Position numbers and translations under genes: made by a program. A DNA stretch of 64,000 nt, taken from the NCBI RefSeq assembly GCF_002891295.1, contig NZ_LGUI01000002.1, positions 930,001-994,000 on the forward strand, written 5' to 3'. The notes under the pieces are model-generated. The model searched no databases. It was not told where the DNA came from and saw nothing but the letters and a program-made list of their open reading frames with translations. Numbering within the stretch: position 1 is the first letter of the stretch; each line of letters opens with the position of its first letter. This document shows positions 8,722 through 17,327 of the stretch, one piece after another. The stretch is from Streptomyces eurocidicus. Lineage in GTDB: Bacteria > Actinomycetota > Actinomycetes > Streptomycetales > Streptomycetaceae.

Positions 8722-9314
8722 GGTTCTCCAGAGGGCCATCGGACGGGAAGGCGGAACACGGGGTCAAGGGCACGGGGCCGGGGGTCAGGGCGGGTGGCGG
8801 GGCGAGGTGCCGGGGGGCGGTCCGGGCACGCCCGGCCGCCCGCCTGTCCCGGCCCCTGCCGCGGGTCCGCCGAGGCCGCTGTCCGTCGTGTGCCGACATG
8901 CCGTCACCGGTCCGCCCTGCGGGCCTGCTCCGTTCGCGTTCTCGGTCCGGCTCCCGGCGTCGGCTCGGCCCGGCCTACCGCCCGGGGCCGTGCCCGGTCC
9001 TGCCTCGGACCGGGTTCCGGTGATGGGGTGTGTGCCGGTCCACGCGCACGGGTGCCCCGGGGGCGGGACCGGACCGTGCGCTCTTGCCGGGCGGGTGCGG
9101 GTGTGGATACGGGCGCGGGGACGGCGACGGGTCGGGGGTGTGGCGTGGGGCATCGTGCTCCGTCGCCCGTGGGTGCACCAGGGTTCCTTCATGGCGTTTT
9201 CCCGCCCCGCTGTCGTGCCGTCCGTCGTCCGAGGGCCGCCCCGCTCCACGGGGTGGCTGTTCGGGCCCGTTCAGCGGTTCCCGTGATCGTGGTGCTGTCC
9301 GCCATCCGTCCTAT

Positions 9315-9332
9315 CATCCGCTACAGCGGATG
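9315..9332. repeat. Inverted repeat, 8-bp arms with 2-bp centre
   Basis: CATCCGCT-AC-AGCGGATG is a perfect dyad, a format typical of an operator for a dimeric repressor. It is followed at once by TTGACG (9335-9340), which could be a -35 box. No gene is recognisable within several hundred bases downstream, so its role is unknown. Confidence 0.5.
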
Positions 9333-9414
9333 CCTTGACGGGTTTGGGTCCGCTGAGTAACGTTCCGGATGCTTCGGCCACTTGGCCTGCGCGGGCGACG
9401 CCGTCGTCTGCGCA

Positions 9415-9457
9415 CACACTCACGCGGCTGGTACGGGGGCGCAGCCGCGTGAGTGTG
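9415..9457. repeat. Strong hairpin, 16-bp perfect stem with 11-nt loop
   Basis: Left arm 9415-9430 (CACACTCACGCGGCTG) pairs perfectly with right arm 9442-9457 around an 11-nt loop. No T-tract follows on either strand, so it is not a classical intrinsic terminator, though U-tract-less terminators occur in Streptomyces. It lies isolated in a gene-poor region. A terminator for an unrecognised transcript, a structured RNA element or a mobile-element end are all possible. Confidence 0.65.
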
Positions 9458-10192
9458 GTGGCGTGGGGTGCCCGCGTGTTCCGTGCGGCGCCCGCGCCAT
9501 TGGCGCGAGGGGCCGGGGTGAGGTGCGGGCGTCCGTCTTCCGCCGGGGCTCCGGCGACGGGGTCCGCCCTGATGTGCCTTCAGCCGCTTCCTCTCCCGCC
9601 CCTTTTGTGGCCGCTTGATCCACCTTACGTACCACTCGGCCGCCGGGTCCTTCGGAGGGTGGCGGGCCCGCGCCCGTACCCGCCGTGTGCGGTCGCCGTG
9701 GTGCGTTCAGTGCCGGATGGGGATGTCCTGCTGTGTCTTCTGCCGCCGCCCGGCCGCCCGGACGCGCGAACCGGACGCTGAAGGTCCTTTCCCGGTCGGC
9801 GTACGGGGCGAACGCCTCGGCCGGCGCCTGCTCGCCGCCTTCACCTCTTCGTGCCCGCCGTCGCGGGCCCGGGCCGCCGTGTCCGTCCGCGCCGTATTCC
9901 GTGGCTCCCACCCTCCTTCTGTCGCGCTCGCGGCCCCGGCGACCCTCTTCCTTCGGCCATTCACCCACTCCAGAGGCGAACAATTGACCGAAAGTCATTC
10001 TGTGTGCGGGGTTTGGCGACCGTTCCCTCGGCGTGGCAACCCTGGCCCGGGCGAGGGCGTCTGGGTCAGTGGTAGCGCCCACAACGGAGCGAGCCACAAC
10101 GAATCACCCCTCATCCGCCGTCCCCGCTCTGCATGCGGAACCGGCACCTCCTGTACCGAGGAGGAGTAATCAGCCAGATCGCCAAGATCCTC

Positions 10193-10220
10193 TTTACCTG
10201 TCAACTAGGCGCCCTAGACT
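10193..10220 (+). promoter_or_regulatory. Predicted promoter of the desaturase/PLP-enzyme operon
   Basis: TTTACC (10193-10198) and TAGACT (10215-10220) are separated by 16 nt, in an AT-richer patch ahead of the operon. A short dyad, CTAGG-CGC-CCTAG (10205-10217), overlaps the spacer and -10 box and could be an operator. This is the best promoter candidate before the regulator gene. Confidence 0.45.
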
Positions 10221-10250
10221 GCCGGTTGGCAGGCAACTCAAGGGGTTCAG

Positions 10251-10427
10251 ATGACACCCGGGCCCCGGGACGCCGCCTGGGGAGCCCACACGCCCACACG
10301 CCCTCCCGTGGCCGGATCCCCCACCCCCCACCCCCCACACCTTCGACGCACCCGTACCGCATCTCCGACAGCCCGGCCCCGGACCTTGGAACCCCCCACC
10401 CCCATCCGTAGCGCCCCCGGCCCATAA
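10251..10427 (+). CDS. Possible 58-aa Pro/Arg/Thr-rich leader ORF
   Basis: An ATG at 10251 follows AAGGGG and lies about 30 nt after the predicted -10 box; the frame runs 58 codons to TAA 10425-10427. The peptide begins MTPGPRDAAWG and is low in complexity (Pro, Thr, Arg), with many proline runs. It may be translated as a leader peptide ahead of the regulator, or it may be fortuitous in GC-rich untranslated leader. No homology is recognised. Confidence 0.25.
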   Translation: MTPGPRDAAWGAHTPTRPPVAGSPTPHPPHLRRTRTASPTARPRTLEPPTPIRSAPGP

Positions 10428-10561
10428 GCCCCTGTACACCCCCTCCCGTGCCGTACTCCGTTCGACCCGTGACAGGTAAGTCCCCCCGCGGGCGCACCCT
10501 CCCTTCGGGGGGTGGCCCGACCGCCCTCCGTGCCGTAGGGCCGACAGGTGAAGGACGACAG

Positions 10562-12769
10562 ATGCAAGGTCTGCGTGGCGTCTACCGGACGCTCGAATCG
10601 CAGGTCGCGCGGCAGGCGCCGCCGGACCTGGGCCCGGTGTGCGAGCTGTCCGGGCCCGGGCTGCTGGAAGCCGACGAGCGGGACGTGGCCCGGCTGCTGC
10701 TCCTGGCGGCCGTGGGCTCGCACGCCGGGGGCGGGCCGTCGGCCACCGCCGGCCTCCTGGCGGTCTCCCGCCGGTACGAGGAGCGGTCCTTCCTCTGTAC
10801 GGGCCGCAGTCTGCCCCGTGCCGGCGAGCTGATCGGGCTTCTGGACGCCGCGGTCGCCGCCCGTTCGTCGCGGATGCTGGCCGAGGTCGCCGACCACCTC
10901 GGCCAGGGCTGGCCGGGCTACCCCGACTCCGTCCTCCCCGCGGCCCTGGCCGCGTTGGCCGCCCGCCTGGACCCCGGCGCCGCCCCCGGGGGCGGCACCG
11001 TCACCTCCCGCACGGACGCGGGGACCGGGGGCGACCCCGGCGCGACTCCCGTCCCCGGCGCGCCAGGTGCCCGTGCGGGCATCCGCGCCGGCTCCGCCGG
11101 GGAGTTCGCCGTGACCCCGTTCACCTGCCGGGACGCGGGTCTGCGGCATGCCGCCGCCGGCCGTGCCGCCCAGGCCGCGGCCCTGCTGCGGCAGTCGGCG
11201 GAGCGTTACCGGGCCACCGCCTACCGCGCGGACGCGGCCTGGCTGTTCACGGACGTCGTCCTCGCCGAGCTGATGGCCGGCCGGATCCGTGCGGCCGCCG
11301 CGGTGGGAGAGGAGCAGCGCCGTTACGTGGAGGAGGTGTTCACCACCCTGCCTCCGGCGACGGGCCCCGGCGGCGGCGCCCCGGCCCTCACCCGGCCCCC
11401 GGGCCTGCGGCCCAAGGCGCTCGGCCCCGAGGAACACGAGATGCTGCTGCGTTACCTGCGCATCAGCCAGTTCCTGATCGAGGCGTGCCGGCACCGCTCC
11501 CCGGACGACTTCGCCGCCGCCCTGGACCTGCTCTCCTTCGGCTGGACCGGATTCGCCGAATCCCCCTACCCGCGCGTCCTGCGGCACCTCGCCGACCGCT
11601 ACGCCGCCCCCGGCGCCCCCTGGGACGTGCACCTCACCGCCCAGGTCCTGTGGCACCGGATGCTGCGCAGCAGCCGGGTGGCCGTCACCTCCGCGCATCT
11701 GGTCGCCACCGCCGTCGCCCTGCGCGCCCGCCTCGGGCGGGCGGGCCTGCCGGTCCAGGCGGACGTCGCCCTGCTGGACGCGGCCGTCGTGCACGCCCGC
11801 TCGTACGGCACCGGGGCCACGGTGGAGTGGATCACCCGCTACGTCGCCGAGCTGCGTCCGCGCATCCCCGAACTGTTACGCGCCGCGATCACCTACCTCC
11901 AAGCGCCGACCCCTCAGGAGGCCGCCCGCCTCCTGGCCTCCTACACCGCCCTGCGCGCGGCCTGCGCCGCCCCCGACCTGCTGTTCGCCGCCGACCTGAG
12001 CTCCGGCGGCCCGCTGGGCCCCGCCGGCCCGGTGCGTCCCGCCGCGGCCCCGCACCGTATGGAGGTCGCCTTCTACGGGAGCCTGCTGTCGGTGGAGGGG
12101 ATCACCGTCCACCCCGTCACCCCGCCGCCGTTGCAGCAACTGCTGTGGGTTCTGGGGGAGCAGTTCACCCGGGCGGGGGAGCGGGGTGAGGAGGTGCCGT
12201 TCCTGTCGGCCGCCGCGTTGGCCGAGCGCACCGGGCGCACCCCCGCCGCGCTCGCGCAGACCGTGCGGCGGTTCCGCGCCGTGTGCCAGGAGAGGTTCAC
12301 CGAGGCCACCGCCCGTCCGATCGGCCCCGAGGCCGTCATCCAGGGCCGCCCCGGCTACCGCCTCAACCCCGACGGCGTGGAACTCTTCCGCCCCCCACCG
12401 GCCCCCGTGTCCTCCTCGGCCCCCGCCTCCTTCACCCCCAAGGCGCCGGCCGTACCCCCCACTTCTTTCACGCCCTCCGGACCTGCCGCGTCTCCCACGG
12501 CCGCGGCACCTCACGCGTCCGTGGCGCCGCCGACGGCTCCCCTCGCCGAGCCGTCCTCGGCGCTCGCGGCGCCCCGTGCACCCGCACCGCCCCCGGCGTC
12601 CCGCACGGCCCGTACTCCCTGGGCGTCCTCGGCGTCCCGGGTGCCCTCCGCGCCCTTGACGCCCTCGACCACCCCGCCCCCGCTTCCCCACCCGCCTCCT
12701 CTTCCCCGATCTCGTCCTCAACCTCCCACCGGATCCGGCCCCGCCCCGAGTACCAGGAGCCTGTTGTGA
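10562..12769 (+). CDS. Large cluster-situated regulator with C-terminal winged-helix-like domain; contains a TTA codon
   Basis: A 735-aa protein from ATG 10562 (preceded by GAAGGA). Residues 1 to about 510 are Ala/Leu/Arg-rich and mostly helical. Residues about 520-612 look like a winged helix of the OmpR/SARP type: an LSAAALAERTGR helix-turn-helix entry, QTVRRFRAVCQERF, and a closing IQGRPGYRLNPDG, like the RGRGYRL wing. The last 120 or so residues are a Pro/Ser/Ala-rich tail. A DNA-binding domain near the C-terminus followed by a disordered tail is unusual. An in-frame TTA (11876-11878, codon 439) makes translation probably dependent on the bldA tRNA. Its stop overlaps the next gene's GTG by 4 bp, so it is the first main gene of the operon. 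The regulator role is inferred. Confidence 0.6.
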   Translation: MQGLRGVYRTLESQVARQAPPDLGPVCELSGPGLLEADERDVARLLLLAAVGSHAGGGPSATAGLLAVSRRYEERSFLCTGRSLPRAGELIGLLDAAVAARSSRMLAEVADHLGQGWPGYPDSVLPAALAALAARLDPGAAPGGGTVTSRTDAGTGGDPGATPVPGAPGARAGIRAGSAGEFAVTPFTCRDAGLRHAAAGRAAQAAALLRQSAERYRATAYRADAAWLFTDVVLAELMAGRIRAAAAVGEEQRRYVEEVFTTLPPATGPGGGAPALTRPPGLRPKALGPEEHEMLLRYLRISQFLIEACRHRSPDDFAAALDLLSFGWTGFAESPYPRVLRHLADRYAAPGAPWDVHLTAQVLWHRMLRSSRVAVTSAHLVATAVALRARLGRAGLPVQADVALLDAAVVHARSYGTGATVEWITRYVAELRPRIPELLRAAITYLQAPTPQEAARLLASYTALRAACAAPDLLFAADLSSGGPLGPAGPVRPAAAPHRMEVAFYGSLLSVEGITVHPVTPPPLQQLLWVLGEQFTRAGERGEEVPFLSAAALAERTGRTPAALAQTVRRFRAVCQERFTEATARPIGPEAVIQGRPGYRLNPDGVELFRPPPAPVSSSAPASFTPKAPAVPPTSFTPSGPAASPTAAAPHASVAPPTAPLAEPSSALAAPRAPAPPPASRTARTPWASSASRVPSAPLTPSTTPPPLPHPPPLPRSRPQPPTGSGPAPSTRSLL

Positions 12770-13893
12770 GCACGGAAACCACCTCATGGGCATACAGCGG
12801 AAAACGCTATCGTATGTACCGATTTCAACCGGATGTCGAGCGTGATCTGCGCGCGCTGAACGAGTCCGACAACTGGCACGTCTTCCTCGCCTGGGTGCAC
12901 GACGCCCTGTGGATCGCCGCCTGCATAGCCCTGTGCGTCTACGGCACCTACTGGACCTACCCGATCGCCGTCCTGATCATCGGGGCCCGCCAGCGCGGTC
13001 TGTCCACGATCCTCCACGACTGCGCGCACGGCGTGGGAGTGAAGAACCGCCGCCTGCAGATGTTCGCGGGCACGGTTCTCACCGCCTACCCCATCTTCCA
13101 GCAGCACTACGCCTACAAGGTCTCCCACGTCTACACCCACCACCCCAAGCTCGGCAGCCCGGACGCCGATCCCGACCTGCGGTTCTTCATCGAGCAGGGC
13201 GCGTACCGGCAGGACTCCACCGCGGCGTACGTCCGCCGTGTGGTGATCGTCCCGCTGCTGGGCTCCCAGACCTGGGCCTACCTCCGCTACCTCGTCCGCA
13301 ACCGCTACCGCGTCCTCAAGGGCGAGGACCGGCGCACCGAGGCCACCTCGCCCGTGCAGCGCCGTAAGCGCGCCGCGGACCGCATCGGCTTCTGGCTGTT
13401 CTGGGCCGCCGTCGTCGCCCTCGCCTGGTACGGGGGCTGGCTGCTGGGGCTGCTGCTGTTCTGGGTGATCCCTTACCTCACCAGCTTCCAGATCCTGGGC
13501 TGGTACATCGAGTTGTCCGAGCACACCCCGCTCGTACGGGACTCCAACATCGACCTGCACATGACGCGCAACCGCAAGAGCCGCACCTGGGAGAGGTTCC
13601 TCACCGGCATCCACAACGACCACTACCACCTCGAACACCACCTCGACCCGCGCACCCCCTTCTGGAAGCTGCCCGAGGCCCACAAGATCCGTATGCGCGA
13701 CGCCGGTTACGCCGCCGCCGACGCCGAGGTGGGCGGTCTGTTCACCCGCGGGCCGCAGAACCAGCCCAGCGCCATCAGCGCCATCATCCGTTCCATGACC
13801 CCCGCCGGTCCCAAGAACCCCGGCCCGGCCCCCACTTCCTCCGGTTCCGCCGGCAGCACCCACCCCCAGGAGACCCACGATGCCGCAGCATGA
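12766..13893 (+). CDS. Membrane-bound desaturase (three histidine boxes), RtxC-like by context
   Basis: A 375-aa fatty-acid-desaturase-fold membrane protein. The di-iron ligand boxes are HDCAH (84-88), SHVYTHH (His121, 125, 126) and HNDHYHLEHH near 285-295, separated by hydrophobic pairs. GTG 12766 follows AGGAG and overlaps the regulator stop. The tail of about 45 residues is Pro/Ser-rich. The family removes vicinal hydrogens or hydroxylates substrates with O2. Known relatives include lipid desaturases and RtxC, which makes the vinyl ether of rhizobitoxine from dihydrorhizobitoxine. Being embedded among homoserine-modifying genes rather than lipid genes, it more likely acts on a homoserine-derived amino acid. 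That substrate is inferred. Confidence 0.85.
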   Translation: MSTETTSWAYSGKRYRMYRFQPDVERDLRALNESDNWHVFLAWVHDALWIAACIALCVYGTYWTYPIAVLIIGARQRGLSTILHDCAHGVGVKNRRLQMFAGTVLTAYPIFQQHYAYKVSHVYTHHPKLGSPDADPDLRFFIEQGAYRQDSTAAYVRRVVIVPLLGSQTWAYLRYLVRNRYRVLKGEDRRTEATSPVQRRKRAADRIGFWLFWAAVVALAWYGGWLLGLLLFWVIPYLTSFQILGWYIELSEHTPLVRDSNIDLHMTRNRKSRTWERFLTGIHNDHYHLEHHLDPRTPFWKLPEAHKIRMRDAGYAAADAEVGGLFTRGPQNQPSAISAIIRSMTPAGPKNPGPAPTSSGSAGSTHPQETHDAAA

Positions 13894-15256
13894 CGACGCC
13901 ACCACCCCCGGCACCACCGGTGCGGATTCCGGGACGGCCCCCACGCTCTCCCCGAAGGTCTTCACCCGGCCCGAGACCGCGGCCGTCCACGGCGGCTTCG
14001 CCGCCCGCATGGGCCTCAACCCGCCGATGGTCACCCCGATCTTCCAGACCGCCGCCTACGAACTGCCCTCCACCGCCGCCGCGGCGGGCATCTTCGACCT
14101 CGTGACCGACGGTCAGGCGTACACCCGGCTGAACAACCCCACCTGCGACGTCCTCGAAGAGCGCATGGCCGCCGTCGACGGCGCCGTCGCCGGGCTCGCC
14201 ACCGCCTCCGGGCAGGCCGCCACCGCACTGGCCCTGCTCAACCTCGCCCAGGCCGGCGACAACATCGTCTCCTCCAACGAGCTCTACGGCGGCACCTGGA
14301 ACCTGCTGGCCAACACCTTCGCCCGGTTCGGCATCGAGACCCGCTTCGTCAGCCCCGAGGACCCCGCGAACTTCGCTGCCGCCACCGACGACCGCACCCG
14401 CGCCTACTTCGGCGAGACGCTGCCCAACCCCCGCCTGCGGCTGTTCCCGGTGGAGGAGGTCGCCCAGCTCGCCGAGGCCCACGGCGTCCCCCTGGTGCTG
14501 GACAACACCATGCTCCCGCACGTCCTGCGCCCCATCGAGCACGGCGCCCACATACTCGTCTACTCCGCCACCAAGTACATCGGCGGCCACGGCTCCAGCA
14601 TCGGCGGCCTCATCCTGGACGCCGGCACCTTCGACTGGGAACGCCACGCCGCCCGCCACCCGCTGATGACCACCCCCGACGCCGCCCACGGCGGTGTGGT
14701 GTGGACGCGGACCGGCAAGGAGCTCGGCGGCGGGCTGGGCCGCAGCGGCTACCTCCTCAAGGCCCGCGAGACCCTCATGCGCGACCTGGGCCCCTGCCTG
14801 AGCCCCTTCAACGCCTTCCTCCTCCTCCAGGGCCTGGAGACCCTCCCGTTGCGCATGCGCGTCCACGGCGAGAACTCCGCCCGCGTCGCGGCCTACCTCC
14901 AGAGCCACCCCCTGGTCGAGCAGGTCCGCCACCCCAGCCTCACCGAGGGCGCCGAGGCCGACCGCGTCCGCCGCTACCTGGGCGGCAACACCGGCCCCCT
15001 GCTGCAGTTCGAGCTCAAGGGCGGCCAGCAGGCCGGCAGCCGCTTCATCGAGGCCCTGCGCCTCGTCTCCCACGTCACCAACATCGGCGACGTCCGCTCC
15101 ATGGCCACCCACCCCGCCTCCACCACCCACGCCCAGCTCCCCGAGGCCGACCTCGCCGCCGCCGGCGTCACCCAGGGCTCGATCCGCCTGTCCGTCGGCG
15201 TCGAGCACATCGACGACATCCTGGCCGACCTCGGCCAGGCCCTGGACGCCATATGA
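13880..15256 (+). CDS. O-acetylhomoserine sulfhydrylase-like PLP enzyme (MetY family)
   Basis: A 458-aa Cys/Met-metabolism PLP enzyme, close to the usual MetY length with an extra 30-residue N-terminus. The PLP lysine is K232 in SATKYIGGHG; the pattern YTRLNNPTCDVLEERMA near 81-97 and QTAAYEL are family landmarks. It replaces the acetyl group of O-acetylhomoserine with a nucleophile, normally sulfide. In rhizobitoxine synthesis the MetY-like part of RtxA is thought to join an alcohol to O-acetylhomoserine. ATG 13880 follows AGGAG and overlaps the desaturase by 14 bp. With MetX and a desaturase in the same operon, a specialised C-O or C-S coupling seems more likely than housekeeping methionine synthesis. 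Confidence 0.9.
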   Translation: MPQHDDATTPGTTGADSGTAPTLSPKVFTRPETAAVHGGFAARMGLNPPMVTPIFQTAAYELPSTAAAAGIFDLVTDGQAYTRLNNPTCDVLEERMAAVDGAVAGLATASGQAATALALLNLAQAGDNIVSSNELYGGTWNLLANTFARFGIETRFVSPEDPANFAAATDDRTRAYFGETLPNPRLRLFPVEEVAQLAEAHGVPLVLDNTMLPHVLRPIEHGAHILVYSATKYIGGHGSSIGGLILDAGTFDWERHAARHPLMTTPDAAHGGVVWTRTGKELGGGLGRSGYLLKARETLMRDLGPCLSPFNAFLLLQGLETLPLRMRVHGENSARVAAYLQSHPLVEQVRHPSLTEGAEADRVRRYLGGNTGPLLQFELKGGQQAGSRFIEALRLVSHVTNIGDVRSMATHPASTTHAQLPEADLAAAGVTQGSIRLSVGVEHIDDILADLGQALDAI

Positions 15257-16098
15257 GCACCCCTCACACCGACCTCCACACCGGCGCCACGGGCGCCGCG
15301 CCGAGCGGTACGGGCCCGGCGGCCCGTACCGCCCCCGGCGGCCGGTCCGGTGCCCGGCCCGCCCGCAAGCCGCTGGTGGCGCTGGCCTGCGTCACCGAGA
15401 CCTTCGACGGCGTCCCGTACGCCGCCGTCCGCCAGGCGTACGTCTCGGCGCTCGAGGACGTCGCCGGCTGTGCCGTGGCCCTGATCCAGGGCCCGGCCCC
15501 CTGGCTGCCGGACGTCCTGGACCGCTTCGACGCCGTCGTCCTGGGCGGCCACGAGTCCAACGTCGACCCCCGCCACTACGGCGCCCCGCCCGCCCCCGGC
15601 CCGCGCGTCGCCGAACGCGACACCCTGGCCCTCGACCTGCTGCCCAGGGCCGTCGACGCCGGGCTGCCCGTCCTGGGCATCTGCCGGGGCCTCCAGGAAC
15701 TCAACGTGGCCTACGGCGGCACCCTGCGCGATCTGTCCGGCACCGCGCTGGGCGACGCCCACCGCGAGGACCTCACCCTGCCCCGCGACGCCCAGTACCT
15801 GCCCCGCCACCCGGTCACCCTGACCCCGGACGGCCTCCTGCACCGGCTGACCGGACACCCCACCGTCACCGTCAACTCCCTGCACCAGCAGGCCATCGAC
15901 CGCCTCGCCCCCCGCCTGCGCACCGAGGCGGCCACCGCCGACGGCGTCATCGAGGCCGTATCCGTCACCGGCGCGGACGCCTTCGCACTCGCCGTCCAGT
16001 GGCACCCCGAGTGGTACGCCGCCTCCGACTCCGTATCCAAGAGCCTCTTCACCGCCTTCGGCGGCGCCGCGGCCCGGCGAGCGGAGGCACGCGCATGA
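15253..16098 (+). CDS. Class I glutamine amidotransferase, gamma-glutamyl hydrolase (PuuD) type
   Basis: A 281-aa protein whose first 38 residues look disordered. The amidotransferase/peptidase C26 fold follows, with nucleophile elbow GICRGLQELNVAYGG (Cys144) and the His-Glu pair in VQWHPEW. This matches PuuD-like gamma-glutamyl-GABA hydrolases more than biosynthetic amidotransferases, as there is no synthase domain. ATG 15253 overlaps the MetY stop as ATGA, so the genes are translationally coupled. In this operon it may remove a gamma-glutamyl mask from the amino-acid product or an intermediate; that is inference, as no matching gamma-glutamyl ligase is seen in the window. Confidence 0.88.
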   Translation: MSTPHTDLHTGATGAAPSGTGPAARTAPGGRSGARPARKPLVALACVTETFDGVPYAAVRQAYVSALEDVAGCAVALIQGPAPWLPDVLDRFDAVVLGGHESNVDPRHYGAPPAPGPRVAERDTLALDLLPRAVDAGLPVLGICRGLQELNVAYGGTLRDLSGTALGDAHREDLTLPRDAQYLPRHPVTLTPDGLLHRLTGHPTVTVNSLHQQAIDRLAPRLRTEAATADGVIEAVSVTGADAFALAVQWHPEWYAASDSVSKSLFTAFGGAAARRAEARA

Positions 16099-17327
16099 CC
16101 ACCACCGTCCCCCGGCACGCCCGTACCCTCACCCTCTTCGACGACCCCGCCCGCCCGCTGCGGCTGGCGGGCGGGGCCACCCTCACCCATGTGCCCGTCG
16201 CCTACGAGCGCTACGGCCCCGCGCCCGCCGACGCCGAGGGCACCGTCTTCGTCTGCCACGCCCTGACCGGCGACTCCCACGTCGCCCGGCACGACGACAC
16301 CGACGCCCCCGGCTGGTGGGACGCGATGGTCGGCCCCCGGCGGCCCCTGGACACCGATCGCTACCACGTCATCTGCGCCAACGTCCTGGGCGGCTGCTCC
16401 GGCACGGCCGGCCCCGCCCCCGCCACCCCGCCGGCGCCCGCCGCCTTCCCCGTTCCCTTCCCGGCGGTCACCGTCGCCGACATGGTCACGGTCCACCGCG
16501 AGCTCCTGCACCGCCTGGGCATCGGCCGTCTCCACGCCGTCGTCGGCGGCTCGCTGGGCGGCATGCAGGCCCTCGAATGGCTCCTGCGTCACCCTGCCGA
16601 CGCCGACCGCTACGCTCTGATCGCCACCGCCGCGCGGCTCAGCGCCGACAACCTCGCCTACAACGCCATCGGCCGGGCCGCGATCCGCTCCGACCCCCGT
16701 TACGAAGACGGTCGTTACGACCCCCGGACACCCCCCGACACCGGGCTGGGCGTCGCCCGCATGATCGGCCACCTCACCTATATGTCCGCGCCGTCCCTCC
16801 AGGGGAAGTTCGCCCGCCGCCTCTCCCCGCCCACCGCCGGCGGCGGGGACACCGGGCGCCCCACCGCGCCCGCGCACGGCCCGTTCGCCGTGGAGCGGTA
16901 CCTGGAGTACCAGGGGGAGAAGCTCGCCGCCCGTTTCGATGCCAACAGCTATCTCTATCTGACCGCCGCGATGGACGCGTTCGACGCGTTCTCCACCCCC
17001 TACGACCCCACCGCGCTGGCCGGCGCCGACGTCCACCTCTTCAGCTTCGGCTCCGACCGGCTCTTCGGCTTCGACCACAGCCGCCACATCGCCGCCCGGC
17101 TGGCGGAGGCGGGGGTGGCCTGCGGTCACTTCCATGAGGAGACCGCGCTCGCCGGGCACGACGCCTTCCTCATGGACGTGCCCCCGTACCTCCGGGCCGT
17201 CGGCCGGTGGCTCACCGCGCCCGTACCCACCGCCGCCGGCGCGCCCGCGGGCGGCCGGGGAGCGGCACGCCCGGCTGTCCTGACCCCCGCATCCCACGGT
17301 TTTCGAAGGTCTCAGGAGTCCCCATGA
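16095..17327 (+). CDS. Homoserine O-acetyltransferase-like enzyme (MetX family)
   Basis: A 410-aa alpha/beta-hydrolase-fold acyltransferase. Landmarks are FVCHALTGDSHVA, a VICANVLGGCSGTAGP loop, nucleophile elbow GGSLGGMQALEW (Ser153), the Asp region near FGSDRLF, and His in GHDAFL. It transfers an acetyl group from acetyl-CoA to the homoserine hydroxyl, giving the substrate of the MetY enzyme two genes upstream. It starts at ATG 16095, coupled (ATGA) to the preceding stop. A Pro/Ala insertion near 108-123 and a longer C-terminal tail set it apart from housekeeping MetX. Pairing of metX-like and metY-like genes with a desaturase supports a dedicated precursor role. Confidence 0.9.
   Translation: MTTTVPRHARTLTLFDDPARPLRLAGGATLTHVPVAYERYGPAPADAEGTVFVCHALTGDSHVARHDDTDAPGWWDAMVGPRRPLDTDRYHVICANVLGGCSGTAGPAPATPPAPAAFPVPFPAVTVADMVTVHRELLHRLGIGRLHAVVGGSLGGMQALEWLLRHPADADRYALIATAARLSADNLAYNAIGRAAIRSDPRYEDGRYDPRTPPDTGLGVARMIGHLTYMSAPSLQGKFARRLSPPTAGGGDTGRPTAPAHGPFAVERYLEYQGEKLAARFDANSYLYLTAAMDAFDAFSTPYDPTALAGADVHLFSFGSDRLFGFDHSRHIAARLAEAGVACGHFHEETALAGHDAFLMDVPPYLRAVGRWLTAPVPTAAGAPAGGRGAARPAVLTPASHGFRRSQESP

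Larger units (their letters stand above)
8722..10192. other. Gene-poor region of about 1.5 kb
   Basis: Several open frames run through on both strands, but all are Arg/Gly/Pro-rich shadows without recognisable domains or proper starts. The identifiable content is an 18-bp palindrome (9315-9332) and a strong hairpin (9415-9457), described separately. The stretch could be decayed sequence, a long regulatory region or an RNA locus. Confidence 0.55.

Noticed and set aside
8708..9360. Overlapping plus-strand frames after the MHS transporter
   Set aside because: Gly/Arg/Val/Cys-rich translations without motifs, no ribosome-binding sites; treated as non-coding.
9420..10097. 225-aa minus-strand open frame in the gene-poor region
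   Set aside because: Arg/Gly/Pro-rich with no domain pattern, start site or neighbour support; overlaps the strong hairpin. Typical shadow frame of GC-rich DNA.
10050..10110. Possible tRNA by the GGTCAGTGGTAGCGC-like string
   Set aside because: Resembles a D-arm but no matching acceptor stem, anticodon arm or T-arm can be folded around it.
13880..17327. Simple housekeeping methionine (metX-metY) operon
   Set aside because: Not excluded, but tight coupling with a desaturase, a glutamyl hydrolase, a TTA-containing regulator and a YczE-like protein fits a specialised pathway better.
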